A DNA stretch of 64,000 bases from Nemophila menziesii (taxonomy: Eukaryota; Streptophyta; Magnoliopsida; Boraginales; Hydrophyllaceae), in the NCBI GenBank assembly GCA_029959085.1, contig JARWIR010000005.1, forward strand, positions 51,214,850-51,278,849, given 5' to 3'. Numbering within the stretch: position 1 is the first letter of the stretch; every line of letters begins with the position of its first letter. Below, in pieces: positions 43,692-54,664 of this stretch. A program made the position numbers and the translations under genes. The notes under the pieces were generated by a model. The model saw only the letters and a program-made list of their open reading frames with translations, did no database searches and was not told the origin of the DNA.

Positions 43692-43905
43692 TTTTTTCAT
43701 CCTTGTTCTTTTTCCTTCATACTAGCTTTTTTTCCCCCCCTCCACCACCTTTAGATACGTACCGAGATTCCCTGGCCCTAACCCCTTCTTTTACGGGGTT
43801 TATTTTTCGAGAAACCCGAACCGCTACTCCGGGCCCGCCGTGACGCCCGAGATTCCGAATGTAATCCCGATTCCTCTTTTAACCTATTGCTGCGCATAAC
43901 TTGAC

Positions 43906-44024
43906 CGGTGCGATCATACCAGCACTAATGCACCGGATCCCATCAGAACTCCGAAGTTAAGCGTGCTTGGGCGAGAGTAGTACTAGGATGGGTGACCCCC
44001 TGGGAAGTCCTCCTGTTGCACCCC
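43906..44024 (+). rRNA. 5S rRNA: 5S rRNA gene copy 133 (class a)
   Basis: G1C and G108C. Confidence 0.95.
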
Positions 44025-44240
44025 TTTTTTCATCCTTGTTCTTTTTTCTTCATACTAGCTTTCCCCCCCCCCCCCTCCACCACCTTTAGATACGTATCGA
44101 GATTCCCTAGCCCTGTCCCCTTCTTTTACGGGGTTCATTTTTCGAGAAACCCGAACCGCTACTCCGGGCCCGCCGTGACGCCCGAGATTCCGAATGTAAT
44201 CCCGATTCCCCTTTTAACCTATTGCTGCGCATAACTTGAC

Positions 44241-44359
44241 GGGTGCGATCATACCAGCACTAATGCACCGGATCCCATCAGAACTCCGAAGTTAAGCGTG
44301 CTTGGGCGAGAGTAGTACTAGGATGGGTGACCCCCTGGGAAGTCCTCCTGTTGCACCCC
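44241..44359 (+). rRNA. 5S rRNA: 5S rRNA gene copy 134 (class b)
   Basis: G108C. Last G108C copy in the window. Confidence 0.96.
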
Positions 44360-44576
44360 TTTTTTCATCCTTGTTCTTTTTTCTTCATACTAGCTTTTCC
44401 CCACCCCCCCCTCCACCACCTTTAGATACGTATCGAGATTCCCTGGCCCTGTCCCCTTCTTTTACGGGGTTCATTTTTCGAGAAACCCGAACCGCTACTC
44501 CGGGCCCGCCGTGACGCCCGAGATTCCGAATGTAATCCCACTTCCCCTTTTAACCTATTGCTGCGCATAACTTGAC

Positions 44577-44695
44577 GGGTGCGATCATACCAGCACTAAT
44601 GCACCGGATCCCATCAGAACTCCGAAGTTAAGCGTGCTTGGGCGAGAGTAGTACTAGGATGGGTGACCCCCTGGGAAGTCCTCGTGTTGCACACC
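44577..44695 (+). rRNA. 5S rRNA: 5S rRNA gene copy 135 (class c)
   Basis: C117A. Confidence 0.96.
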
Positions 44696-44911
44696 TTTTT
44701 TCATCCTTGTTCTTTTTTCTTCATACTAGCTTTTTTCCCCCCCCCCTCCACCACCTTTAGATACGTATCGAGATTCCCTGGCCCTGTCCCCTTCTTTTAC
44801 GGGGTTCATTTTTCGAGAAACCCGAACCGCTACTCCGGGCCCGCCGTGACGCCCGAGATTCCGAATGTAATCTCGCTTCCCCTTTTAACCTATTGCTGCG
44901 CATAACTTGAC

Positions 44912-45030
44912 GGGTGCGATCATACCAGCACTAATGCACCGGATCCCATCAGAACTCCGAAGTTAAGCGTGCTTGGGCGAGAGTAGTACTAGGATGGGTG
45001 ACCTCCTGGGAAGTCCTCGTGTTGCACCCC
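44912..45030 (+). rRNA. 5S rRNA: 5S rRNA gene copy 136 (class d)
   Basis: C93T. Confidence 0.96.
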
Positions 45031-45242
45031 TTTTTTCATCCTTGTTCTTTTTTCTTCATACTAGTTTTTTTTCCCCCTCCACCACCTTTAGATACGTACC
45101 GAGATTCCCTGGCCCTGTCCCCTTCTTTTACGGGGTTCATTTTTCGAGAAACCCGAACCGCTACTCCGGGCCCGCCGTGACGCCCGAGATTCCGAATGTA
45201 ATCCCGATTCCCCTTTTAACCTATTGCTGCGCATAACTTGAC

Positions 45243-45361
45243 GGGTGCGATCATACCAGCACTAATGCACCGGATCCCATCAGAACTCCGAAGTTAAGCG
45301 TGCTTGGGCGAGAGTAGTACTAGGATGGGTGACCCCCTGGGAAGTCCTCGTGTTGCACCCC
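45243..45361 (+). rRNA. 5S rRNA: 5S rRNA gene copy 137 (class e)
   Basis: Consensus gene. Confidence 0.97.
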
Positions 45362-45577
45362 TTTTTTCATCCTTGTTCTTTTTCCTTCATACTAGCTTTT
45401 TTTTTCCCCCCCTCCACCACCTTTAGATACGTACCGAGATTCCCTGGCCCTGTCCCCTTCTTTTACGGGGTTCATTTTTCGAGAAACCCGAACCGCTACT
45501 CCGGGCCCGCCGTGACGCCCGAGATTCCGAATGTAATCCCGATTCCTCTTTTAACCTATTGCTGCGCATAACTTGAC

Positions 45578-45696
45578 GGGTGCGATCATACCAGCACTAA
45601 TGCACCGGATCCCATCAGAACTCCGAAGTTAAGCGTGCTTGGGCGAGAGTAGTACTAGGATGGGTGACCCCCTGGGAAGTCCTCGTGTTGCACCCC
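45578..45696 (+). rRNA. 5S rRNA: 5S rRNA gene copy 138 (class f)
   Basis: Consensus gene; T5-A terminator. Confidence 0.97.
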
Positions 45697-45910
45697 TTTT
45701 TACATCCTTGTTCTTTTTTCTTCATACTAGCTTTTTTTTTTCTCCTCCACCACCTTTAGATACGTATCGAGATTCCCTGGCCCTGTCCCCTTCTTTTACG
45801 GGGTTCATTTTTCGAGAAACCCGAACCGCTACTCCGGGCCCGCCGTGACGCCCGAGATTCCGAATGTAATCCCGATTCCCCTTTTAACCTATTGCTGCGC
45901 ATAACTTGAC

Positions 45911-46029
45911 GGGTGCGATCATACCAGCACTAATGCACCGGATCCCATCAGAACTCCGAAGTTAAGCGTGCTTGGGCGAGAGTAGTACTAGGATGGGTGA
46001 CCCCCTGGGAAGTCCTCGTGTTGCACCCC
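45911..46029 (+). rRNA. 5S rRNA: 5S rRNA gene copy 139 (class g)
   Basis: Consensus gene. Confidence 0.97.
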
Positions 46030-46242
46030 TTTTTTCATCCTTGTTCTTTTTTCTTCATACTAGCTTTTTTTTCCCCCTCCACCACCTTTAGATACGTACC
46101 GAGATTCCCTGGCCCTGTCGTCTTCTTTTACGGGGTTCATTTTTCGAGAAACCCGAACCGCTACTCCGGGCCCGCCGTGACGCCCGAGATTCCGAATGTA
46201 ATCCCGATTCCCCTTTTAACCTATTGCTGCGCATAACTTGAC

Positions 46243-46361
46243 GGGTGCGATCATACCAGCACTAATGCACCGGATCCCATCAGAACTCCGAAGTTAAGCG
46301 TGCTTGGGCGAGAGTTGTACTAGGATGGGTGACCCCCTGGGAAGTCCTCGTGTTGCACCCC
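46243..46361 (+). rRNA. 5S rRNA: 5S rRNA gene copy 140 (class h)
   Basis: A74T. Confidence 0.96.
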
Positions 46362-46573
46362 TTTTTTCATCCTTGTTCTTTTTTCTTCATACTAGCTTTT
46401 TTTTCCCCTCCACCACCTTTAGATACGTATCGAGATTCCCTGGCCCTGTCCCCTTCTTTTACGGGGTTCATTTTTCGAGAAACCCGAACCGCTACTCCGG
46501 GCCCGCCGTGACGCCCGAGATTCCGAATGTAATCCCGATTCCCCTTTTAACCTATTGCTGCGCATAACTTGAC

Positions 46574-46692
46574 GGGTGCGATCATACCAGCACTAATGCA
46601 CCGGATCCCATCAGAACTCCGAAGTTAAGCGTGCTTGGGCGAGAGTAGTACTAGGATGGGTGACCCCCTGGGAAGTCCTCGTGTTGCACCCC
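46574..46692 (+). rRNA. 5S rRNA: 5S rRNA gene copy 141 (class i)
   Basis: Consensus gene. Confidence 0.97.
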
Positions 46693-46904
46693 TTTTTTCA
46701 TCCTTGTTCTTTTTTCTTCATACTAGCTTTTTTTCCCCCTCCACCACCTTTAGATACGTATCGAGATTCCCTGGCCCTGTCCCCTTCTTTTACGGGGTTC
46801 ATTTTTCGAGAAACCCGAACCGCTACTCCGGGCCCGCCGTGACGCCCGAGATTCCGAATGTAATCCCGATTCCCCTTTTAACCTATTGCTGCGCATAACT
46901 TGAC

Positions 46905-47023
46905 GGGTGCGATCATACCAGCACTAATGCACCGGATCCCATCAGAACTCCGAAGTCAAGCGTGCTTGGGCGAGAGTAGTACTAGGATGGGTGACCCCCT
47001 GGGAAGTCCACGTGTTGCACCCC
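46905..47023 (+). rRNA. 5S rRNA: 5S rRNA gene copy 142
   Basis: T53C and T106A. Confidence 0.95.
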
Positions 47024-47236
47024 TTTTTTCATCCTTGTTCTTTTTTCTTCATACTAGCTTTCCCCCCCCCCTCCACCACCTTTAGATACGTATCGAGATT
47101 CCCTGGCCCTGTCCCCTTCTTTTACGGGGTTCATTTTTCGAGAAACCCGAACCGCTACTCCGGGCCCGCCGTGACGCCCGAGATTCCGAATGTAATCCCG
47201 CTTCCCCTTTTAACCTATTGCTGCGCATAACTTGAC

Positions 47237-47355
47237 GGGTGCGATCATACCAGCACTAATGCACCGGATCCCATCAGAACTCTGAAGTTAAGCGTGCTTG
47301 GGCGAGAGTAGTACTAGGATGGGTGACCCCCTGGGAAGTCCTCGTGTTGCACCCC
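47237..47355 (+). rRNA. 5S rRNA: 5S rRNA gene copy 143
   Basis: C47T. Confidence 0.96.
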
Positions 47356-47569
47356 TTTTTTCATCCTTGTTCTTTTTTCTTCATACTAGCTTTTTTTTTC
47401 CCCCTGCACCACCTTTAGATACGTATCGAGATTCCCTGGCCCTGTTCCCTTCTTTTACGGGGTTCATTTTTCGAGAAACCCGAACAGCTACTCCGGGCCC
47501 GCCGTGACGCCCGAGATTCCGAATGTAATCCCGCTTCCCCTTTTAACCTATTGCTGCGCATAACTTGAC

Positions 47570-47688
47570 GGGTGCGATCATACCAGCACTAATGCACCGG
47601 ATCCCATCAGAACTCCGAAGTTAAGCGTGCTTGGGCGAGAGTAGTACTAGGATGGGTGACCCCCTGGAAAGTCCTCGTGTTGCACCCC
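47570..47688 (+). rRNA. 5S rRNA: 5S rRNA gene copy 144
   Basis: G99A. Confidence 0.96.
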
Positions 47689-47900
47689 TTTTTTCATCCT
47701 TGTTCTTTTTTCTTCATATTAGCTTTTTTTCCCCCTCCACCACCTTTAGATACGTACCGAGATTCCCTGGCCCTGTCGTCTTCTTTTACAGGGTTCATTT
47801 TTCGAGAAACCCGAACCGCTACTCCGGGCCCGCCGTGACGCCCGAGATTCCGAATGTAATCCCGATTCCCCTTTTAACCTATTGCTGCGCATAACTTGAC

Positions 47901-48019
47901 GGGTGCGATCATACCAGCATTAATGCACCGGATCCCATCAGAACTTCGAAGTTAAGCGTGCTTGGGCGAGAGTAGTACTAGGATGGGTGACCCCCTGGGA
48001 AGTCCTCGTGTTGCACCCC
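47901..48019 (+). rRNA. 5S rRNA: 5S rRNA gene copy 145
   Basis: C20T and C46T. Confidence 0.95.
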
Positions 48020-48232
48020 TTTTTTCATCCTTGTTCTTTTTCTTCATACTAGCTTTTTTTTTTCCCCTCCACCACCTTTAGATACGTATCGAGATTCCCT
48101 GGCCCTGTCCCCTTCTTTTACGGGGTTCATTTTTCGAGAAACCCGAACCGCTACTCCGGGCCCGCCGTGACGCCCGAGATTCCGAATGTAATCCCGATTC
48201 CCCTATTAACCTATTGCTGCGCATAACTTGAC

Positions 48233-48351
48233 GGGTGCGATCATACCAGCACTAATGCACCGGATCCCATCAGAACTCCGAAGTTAAGCGTGCTTGGGCG
48301 AGAGTAGTACTAGGATGGGTGACCCCCTGGGAAGTCCTCGTGTTGCACCCC
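48233..48351 (+). rRNA. 5S rRNA: 5S rRNA gene copy 146
   Basis: Consensus gene. The spacer has CTGTCCCTTTC. Confidence 0.97.
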
Positions 48352-48564
48352 TTTTTTCATCCTTGTTCTTTTTTCTTCATACTAGCTTTTTTTTCCCCCT
48401 CCACCACCTTTAGATACGTATCGAGATTCCCTGGCCCTGTCCCTTTCTTTTACGGGGTTCATTTTTCGAGAAACCCGAACCGCTACTCCGGGCCCGCCGT
48501 GACGCCCGAGATTCCGAATGTAATCCCGCTTCCCCTTTTAAACTATTGCTGCGCATAACTTGAC

Positions 48565-48683
48565 GGGTGCGATCATACCAGCACTAATGCACCGGATCCC
48601 ATCAGAACTCCGAAGTTAAGCGTGCTTGGGCGAGAGTAGTACTAGGATGGGTGACCCCCTGGGAAGTCCTCGTGTTGCACCCC
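48565..48683 (+). rRNA. 5S rRNA: 5S rRNA gene copy 147
   Basis: Consensus gene. Confidence 0.97.
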
Positions 48684-48898
48684 TTTTTTCATCCTTGTTC
48701 TTTTTCCTTCATACTAGCTTTTTTTTTCCCCCCTCCACCACCTTTAGATACGTACCGAGATTCCCTGGCCCTGTCCCCTTCTTTTACGGGGTTCATTTTT
48801 CGAGAAACCCGAACCGCTACTCCGGGCCCGCCGTGACGCCCGAGATTCCGAATGTAATCCCGATTCCCCTTTTAACCTATTGCTGCGCATAACTTGAC

Positions 48899-49017
48899 GG
48901 GTGCGATCATACCAGCACTAATGCACCGGATCCCATCAGAACTCCGAAGTTAAGCGTGCTTGGGCGAGAGTTGTACTAGGATGGGTGACCCCCTGGGAAG
49001 TCCTCGTGTTGCACCCC
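48899..49017 (+). rRNA. 5S rRNA: 5S rRNA gene copy 148 (class h)
   Basis: A74T. Confidence 0.96.
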
Positions 49018-49230
49018 TTTTTTCATCCTTGTTCTTTTTTCTTCATACTAGCTTTTTTTTTCCCCTCCACCACCTTTAGATACGTATCGAGATTCCCTGG
49101 CCCTGTCCCCTTCTTTTACGGGGTTCATTTTTCGAGAAACCCGAACCGCTACTCCGGGCCCGCCGTGACGCCCGAGATTCCGAATGTAATCCCGATTCCC
49201 CTTTTAACCTATTGCTGCGCATAACTTGAC

Positions 49231-49349
49231 GGGTGCGATCATACCAGCACTAATGCACCGGATCCCATCAGAACTCCGAAGTTATGCGTGCTTGGGCGAG
49301 AGTAGTACTAGGATGGGTGACCCCCTGGGAAGTCCTCGTGTTGCACCCC
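49231..49349 (+). rRNA. 5S rRNA: 5S rRNA gene copy 149 (class i)
   Basis: A55T in the A box (GTTATGCG), private to this copy. Confidence 0.95.
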
Positions 49350-49561
49350 TTTTTTCATCCTTGTTCTTTTTTCTTCATACTAGCTTTTTTTCCCCCTCCA
49401 CCACCTTTAGATACGTATCGAGATTCCCTGGCCCTGTCCCCTTCTTTTACGGGGTTCATTTTTCGAGAAACCCGAACCGCTACTCCGGGCCCGCCGTGAC
49501 GCCCGAGATTCCGAATGTAATCCCGATTCCCCTTTTAACCTATTGCTGCGCATAACTTGAC

Positions 49562-49680
49562 GGGTGCGATCATACCAGCACTAATGCACCGGATCCCATC
49601 AGAACTCCGAAGTTAAGCGTGCTTGGGCGAGAGTAGTACTAGGATGGGTGACCCCCTGGGAAGTCCACGTGTTGCACCCC
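49562..49680 (+). rRNA. 5S rRNA: 5S rRNA gene copy 150
   Basis: T106A. Confidence 0.96.
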
Positions 49681-49894
49681 TTTTTTCATCCTTGTTCTTT
49701 TTTCTTCATACTAGCTTCCCCCCCCCCCCTCCACCACCTTTAGATACGTATCGAGATTCCCTGGCCCTGTCCCCTTCTTTTACGGGGTTCATTTTTCGAG
49801 AAACCCGAACCGCTACTCCGGGCCCGCCGTGACGCCCGAGATTCCGAATGTAATCCCGCTTCCCCTTTTAACCTATTGCTGCGCATAACTTGAC

Positions 49895-50013
49895 GGGTGC
49901 GATCATACCAGCACTAATGCACCGGATCCCATCAGAACTCCGAAGTTAAGCGTGCTTGGGCGAGAGTAGTACTAGGATGGGTGACCCCCTGGGAAGTCCT
50001 CGTGTTGCACCCT
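49895..50013 (+). rRNA. 5S rRNA: 5S rRNA gene copy 151
   Basis: C119T. The spacer has AAACACGAACC, also seen after copy 22. Confidence 0.96.
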
Positions 50014-50226
50014 TTTTTTCATCCTTGTTCTTTTTTCTTCATACTAGCTTTCCCCCCCCCCTCCACCACCTTTAGATACGTATCGAGATTCCCTGGCCCT
50101 GTCCCCTTCTTTTACGGGGTTCATTTTTCGAGAAACACGAACCGCTACTCCGGGCCCGCCGTGACGCCCGAGATTCCGAATGTAATTCCGCTTCCCCTTT
50201 TAACCTATTGCTGCGCATAACTTGAC

Positions 50227-50345
50227 GGGTGCGATCATACCAGCACTAATGCACCGGATCCCATCAGAACTCCGAAGTTAAGCGTGCTTGGGCGAGAGTA
50301 GTACTAGGATGGGTGACCCCCTGGGAAGTCCTCGTGTTGCACCCC
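50227..50345 (+). rRNA. 5S rRNA: 5S rRNA gene copy 152
   Basis: Consensus gene with the CCCTGCACC/GAACAGCTAC spacer of copy 123. Confidence 0.97.
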
Positions 50346-50558
50346 TTTTTTCATCCTTGTTCTTTTTTCTTCATACTAGCTTTTTTTTCCCCCTGCACCA
50401 CCTTTAGATACGTATCGAGATTCCCTGGCCCTGTTCCCTTCTTTTACGGGGTTCATTTTTCGAGAAACCCGAACAGCTACTCCGGGCCCGCCGTGACGCC
50501 CGAGATTCCGAATGTAATCCCGCTTCCCCTTTTAACCTATTGCTGCGCATAACTTGAC

Positions 50559-50677
50559 GGGTGCGATCATACCAGCACTAATGCACCGGATCCCATCAGA
50601 ACTCCGAAGTTAAGCGTGCTTGGGCGAGAGTAGTACTAGGATGGGTGACCCCCTGGGAAGTCCTCGTGTTGCACCCC
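50559..50677 (+). rRNA. 5S rRNA: 5S rRNA gene copy 153
   Basis: Consensus gene. Confidence 0.97.
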
Positions 50678-50892
50678 TTTTTTCATCCTTGTTCTTTTTC
50701 CTTCATACTAGCTTTTTTTTCCCCCCCTCCACCACCTTTAGATACGTACCGAGATTCCCTGGCCCTGTCCCCTTCTTTTACGGGGTTCATTTTTCGAGAA
50801 ACCCGAACCGCTACTCCGGGCCCGCCGTGACGCCCGAGATTCCGAATGTAATCCCGATTCCCCTTTTAACCTATTGCTGCGCATAACTTGAC

Positions 50893-51011
50893 GGGTGCGA
50901 TCATACCAGCACTAATGCACCGGATCCCATCAGAACTCCGAAGTTAAGCGTGCTTGGGCGAGAGTAGTACTAGGATGGGTGACCCCCTGGGAAGTCCTCG
51001 TGTTGCACCCC
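50893..51011 (+). rRNA. 5S rRNA: 5S rRNA gene copy 154
   Basis: Consensus gene; T5-A terminator. The spacer has CTAGCGTTTT and CTCTACCACC. Confidence 0.97.
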
Positions 51012-51225
51012 TTTTTACATCCTTGTTCTTTTTTCTTCATACTAGCGTTTTTTTTTCCCCTCTACCACCTTTAGATACGTATCGAGATTCCCTGGCCCTG
51101 TCCCCTTCTTTTACGGGGTTCATTTTTCGAGAAACCCGAACCGCTACTCCGGGCCCGCCGTGACGCCCGAGATTCCGAATGTAATCCCGATTCCCCTTTT
51201 AACCTATTGCTGCGCATAACTTGAC

Positions 51226-51344
51226 GGGTGCGATCATACCAGCACTAATGCACCGGATCCCATCAGAACTCCGAAGTTAAGCGTGCTTGGGCGAGAGTAG
51301 TACTAGGATGGGTGACCCCCTGGGAAGTCCACGTGTTGCACCCC
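51226..51344 (+). rRNA. 5S rRNA: 5S rRNA gene copy 155
   Basis: T106A. Confidence 0.96.
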
Positions 51345-51557
51345 TTTTTTCATCCTTGTTCTTTTTTCTTCATACTAGCTTTCCCCCCCCCCTCCACCAC
51401 CTTTAGATACGTATCGAGATTCCCTGGCCCTGTCCCCTTCTTTTACGGGGTTCATTTTTCGAGAAACCCGAACCGCTACTCCGGGCCCGCCGTGACGCCC
51501 GAGATTCCGAATGTAATCCCGCTTCCCCTTTTAACCTATTGCTGCGCATAACTTGAC

Positions 51558-51676
51558 GGGTGCGATCATACCAACACTAATGCACCGGATCCCATCAGAA
51601 CTCCGAAGTTAAGCGTGCTTGGGCGAGAGTAGTACTAGGATGGGTGACCCCCTGGGAAGTCCTCGTGTTGCACCCC
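51558..51676 (+). rRNA. 5S rRNA: 5S rRNA gene copy 156
   Basis: G17A. The spacer has CATAGTAGC. Confidence 0.96.
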
Positions 51677-51890
51677 TTTTTTCATCCTTGTTCTTTTTTC
51701 TTCATAGTAGCTTTTTTTTTCCACCTCCACCATCTTTAGATACGTATCGAGATTCCCTGGCCCTGTCCCCTTCTTTTACGGGGTTCATTTTTCGAGAAAC
51801 CCGAACCGCTACTCTGGGCCCGCCGTGACGCCCGAGATTCCGAATGTAATCCCGCTTCCCCTTTTAACCTATTGCTGCGCATAACTTGAC

Positions 51891-52009
51891 GGGTGCGATC
51901 ATACCAGCACTAATGCACCGGATCCCATCAGAACTCTGAAGTTAAGCGTGCTTGGGCGAGAGTAGTACTAGGATGGGTGACCCCCTGGGAAGTCCTCGTG
52001 TTGCACCCC
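51891..52009 (+). rRNA. 5S rRNA: 5S rRNA gene copy 157
   Basis: C47T. Confidence 0.96.
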
Positions 52010-52223
52010 TTTTTTCATCCTTGTTCTTTTTTCTTCATACTAGCTTTTTTTTTCCCCCTGCACCACCTTTAGATACGTATCGAGATTCCCTGGCCCTGTT
52101 CCCTTCTTTTACGGGGTTCATTTTTCGAGAAACCCGAACAGCTACTCCGGGCCCGCCGTGACGCCCGAGATTCCGAATGTAATCCCGCTTCCCCTTTTAA
52201 CCTATTGCTGCGCATAACTTGAC

Positions 52224-52342
52224 GGGTGCGATCATACCAGCACTAATGCACCGGATCCCATCAGAACTCCGAAGTTAAGCGTGCTTGGGCGAGAGTAGTA
52301 CTAGGATGGGTGACCCCCTGGAAAGTCCTCGTGTTGCACCCC
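52224..52342 (+). rRNA. 5S rRNA: 5S rRNA gene copy 158
   Basis: G99A. Confidence 0.96.
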
Positions 52343-52554
52343 TTTTTTCATCCTTGTTCTTTTTTCTTCATATTAGCTTTTTTTCCCCCTCCACCACCTT
52401 TAGATACGTACCGAGATTCCCTGGCCCTGTCGTCTTCTTTTACAGGGTTCATTTTTCGAGAAACCCGAACCGCTACTCCGGGCCCGCCGTGACGCCCGAG
52501 ATTCCGAATGTAATCCCGATTCCCCTTTTAACCTATTGCTGCGCATAACTTGAC

Positions 52555-52673
52555 GGGTGCGATCATACCAGCATTAATGCACCGGATCCCATCAGAACTT
52601 CGAAGTTAAGCGTGCTTGGGCGAGAGTAGTACTAGGATGGGTGACCCCCTGGGAAGTCCTCGTGTTGCACCCC
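52555..52673 (+). rRNA. 5S rRNA: 5S rRNA gene copy 159
   Basis: C20T and C46T. Confidence 0.95.
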
Positions 52674-52886
52674 TTTTTTCATCCTTGTTCTTTTTCTTCA
52701 TACTAGCTTTTTTTTTTCCCCTCCACCACCTTTAGATACGTATCGAGATTCCCTGGCCCTGTCCCCTTCTTTTACGGGGTTCATTTTTCGAGAAACCCGA
52801 ACCGCTACTCCGGGCCCGCCGTGACGCCCGAGATTCCGAATGTAATCCCGATTCCCCTATTAACCTATTGCTGCGCATAACTTGAC

Positions 52887-53005
52887 GGGTGCGATCATAC
52901 CAGCACTAATGCACCGGATCCCATCAGAACTCCGAAGTTAAGCGTGCTTGGGCGAGAGTAGTACTAGGATGGGTGACCCCCTGGGAAGTCCTCGTGTTGC
53001 ACCCC
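52887..53005 (+). rRNA. 5S rRNA: 5S rRNA gene copy 160
   Basis: Consensus gene. Confidence 0.97.
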
Positions 53006-53218
53006 TTTTTTCATCCTTGTTCTTTTTTCTTCATACTAGCTTTTTTTTCCCCCTCCACCACCTTTAGATACGTATCGAGATTCCCTGGCCCTGTCCCTTT
53101 CTTTTACGGGGTTCATTTTTCGAGAAACCCGAACCGCTACTCCGGGCCCGCCGTGACGCCCGAGATTCCGAATGTAATCCCGCTTCCCCTTTTAAACTAT
53201 TGCTGCGCATAACTTGAC

Positions 53219-53337
53219 GGGTGCGATCATACCAGCACTAATGCACCGGATCCCATCAGAACTCCGAAGTTAAGCGTGCTTGGGCGAGAGTAGTACTAGG
53301 ATGGGTGACCCCCTGGGAAGTCCTCGTGTTGCACCCC
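53219..53337 (+). rRNA. 5S rRNA: 5S rRNA gene copy 161
   Basis: Consensus gene. The spacer has CTCCGATCCCG, shared with copy 165. Confidence 0.97.
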
Positions 53338-53551
53338 TTTTTTCATCCTTGTTCTTTTTCCTTCATACTAGCTTTTTTTTCCCCCCTCCACCACCTTTAG
53401 ATACGTACCGAGATTCCCTGGCCCTGTCCCCTTCTTTTACGGGGTTCATTTTTCGAGAAACCCGAACCGCTACTCCGATCCCGCCGTGACGCCCGAGATT
53501 CCGAATGTAATCCCGCTTCCCCTTTTAACCTATTGCTGCGCATAACTTGAC

Positions 53552-53670
53552 GGGTGCGATCATACCAGCACTAATGCACCGGATCCCATAAGAACTCCGA
53601 AGTTAAGCGTGCTTGGGCGAGAGTAGTACTAGGATGGGTGACCCCCTGGGAAGTCCTCGTGTTGCACCCC
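53552..53670 (+). rRNA. 5S rRNA: 5S rRNA gene copy 162
   Basis: C39A. Confidence 0.96.
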
Positions 53671-53883
53671 TTTTTTCATCCTTGTTCTTTTTTCTTCATA
53701 CTAGCTTTTTTTTTTCCCTCCACCACCTTTAGATACGTATCGAGATTCCCTGGCCCTGTCCCCTTCTTTTACGGGGTTCATTTTTCGAGAAACCCGAACC
53801 GCTACTCCGGGCCCGCCGTGACGCCCGAGATTCCGAATGTAATCCCGATTCCCCTTTTAACCTATTGCTGCGCATAACTTGAC

Positions 53884-54002
53884 GGGTGCGATCATACCAG
53901 CACTAATGCACCGGATCCCATCAGAACTCCGAAGTTAAGCGTGCTTGGGCGAGAGTAGTACTAGGATGGGTGACCCCCTGGGAAGTCCTCGTGTTGCACC
54001 CC
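53884..54002 (+). rRNA. 5S rRNA: 5S rRNA gene copy 163
   Basis: Consensus gene; terminator T5 followed by CC. Confidence 0.97.
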
Positions 54003-54214
54003 TTTTTCCATCCTTGTTCTTTTTTCTTCATACTAGCTTTTTTTTCCCCCTCCACCACCTTTAGATACGTATCGAGATTCCCTGGCCCTGTCCCCTTCTT
54101 TTACGGGGTTCATTTTTCGAGAAACCCAAACCGCTACTCAGGGCCCGCCGTGACGCCCGAGATTCCGAATGTAATCCCGATTCCCTTTTAACCTATTGCT
54201 GCGCATAACTTGAC

Positions 54215-54333
54215 GGGTGCGATCATACCAGCACTAATGCACCGGATCCCATCAGAACTCTGAAATTAAGCGTGCTTGGGCGAGAGTAGTACTAGGATGG
54301 GTGACCCCCTGGGAAGTCCTCGTGTTGCACCCC
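54215..54333 (+). rRNA. 5S rRNA: 5S rRNA gene copy 164
   Basis: C47T and G51A. Confidence 0.95.
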
Positions 54334-54545
54334 TTTTTTCATCCTTGTTCTTTTTTCTTCATACTAGCTTTTTTTCCCCCTCCACCACCTTTAGATACGT
54401 ATCGAGATTCCCTGGCCCTGTCCCCTTCTTTTACGGGGTTCATTTTTCGAGAAACCCGAACCGCTACTCCGGGCCCGCCGTGACGCCCGAGATTCCGAAT
54501 GTAATCCCGCTTCCCCTTTTAACCTATTGCTGCGCATAACTTGAC

Positions 54546-54664
54546 GGGTGCGATCATACCAGCACTAATGCACCGGATCCCATCAGAACTCCGAAGCTAA
54601 GCGTGCTTGGGCGAGAGTAGTACTAGGATGGGTGACCCCCTGGGAAGTCCTCGTGTTGCACCCC
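54546..54664 (+). rRNA. 5S rRNA: 5S rRNA gene copy 165
   Basis: T52C in the A box. The spacer has CTTTATATACG. Confidence 0.95.

Larger units (their letters stand above)
42243..48898 (+). repeat. Twenty-unit tandem duplication, copy 2
   Basis: Second copy of 35586-42242. Few differences are visible: C-run lengths, G30A only in the earlier copy (41909), and CCCTAGCCC in the spacer at 38780 but not at 45440. The copies are therefore probably young. Confidence 0.93.
48899..49561 (+). repeat. Start of a third copy of the twenty-unit block (two units)
   Basis: A class h unit and a class i unit follow copy 2 in the order expected for a third copy, and the next unit again carries T106A. The order then departs from the block. 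Confidence 0.75.
51891..53551 (+). repeat. Five-unit module, third copy
   Basis: The units at 51891, 52224, 52555, 52887 and 53219 match those at 47237-48898 (offset 4654 bp) and 40581-42242. Markers are C47T with CCCTGCACC, G99A with TTACAGGG, C20T+C46T with CCCCTATTAACC, and CTGTCCCTTTC. Confidence 0.9.
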
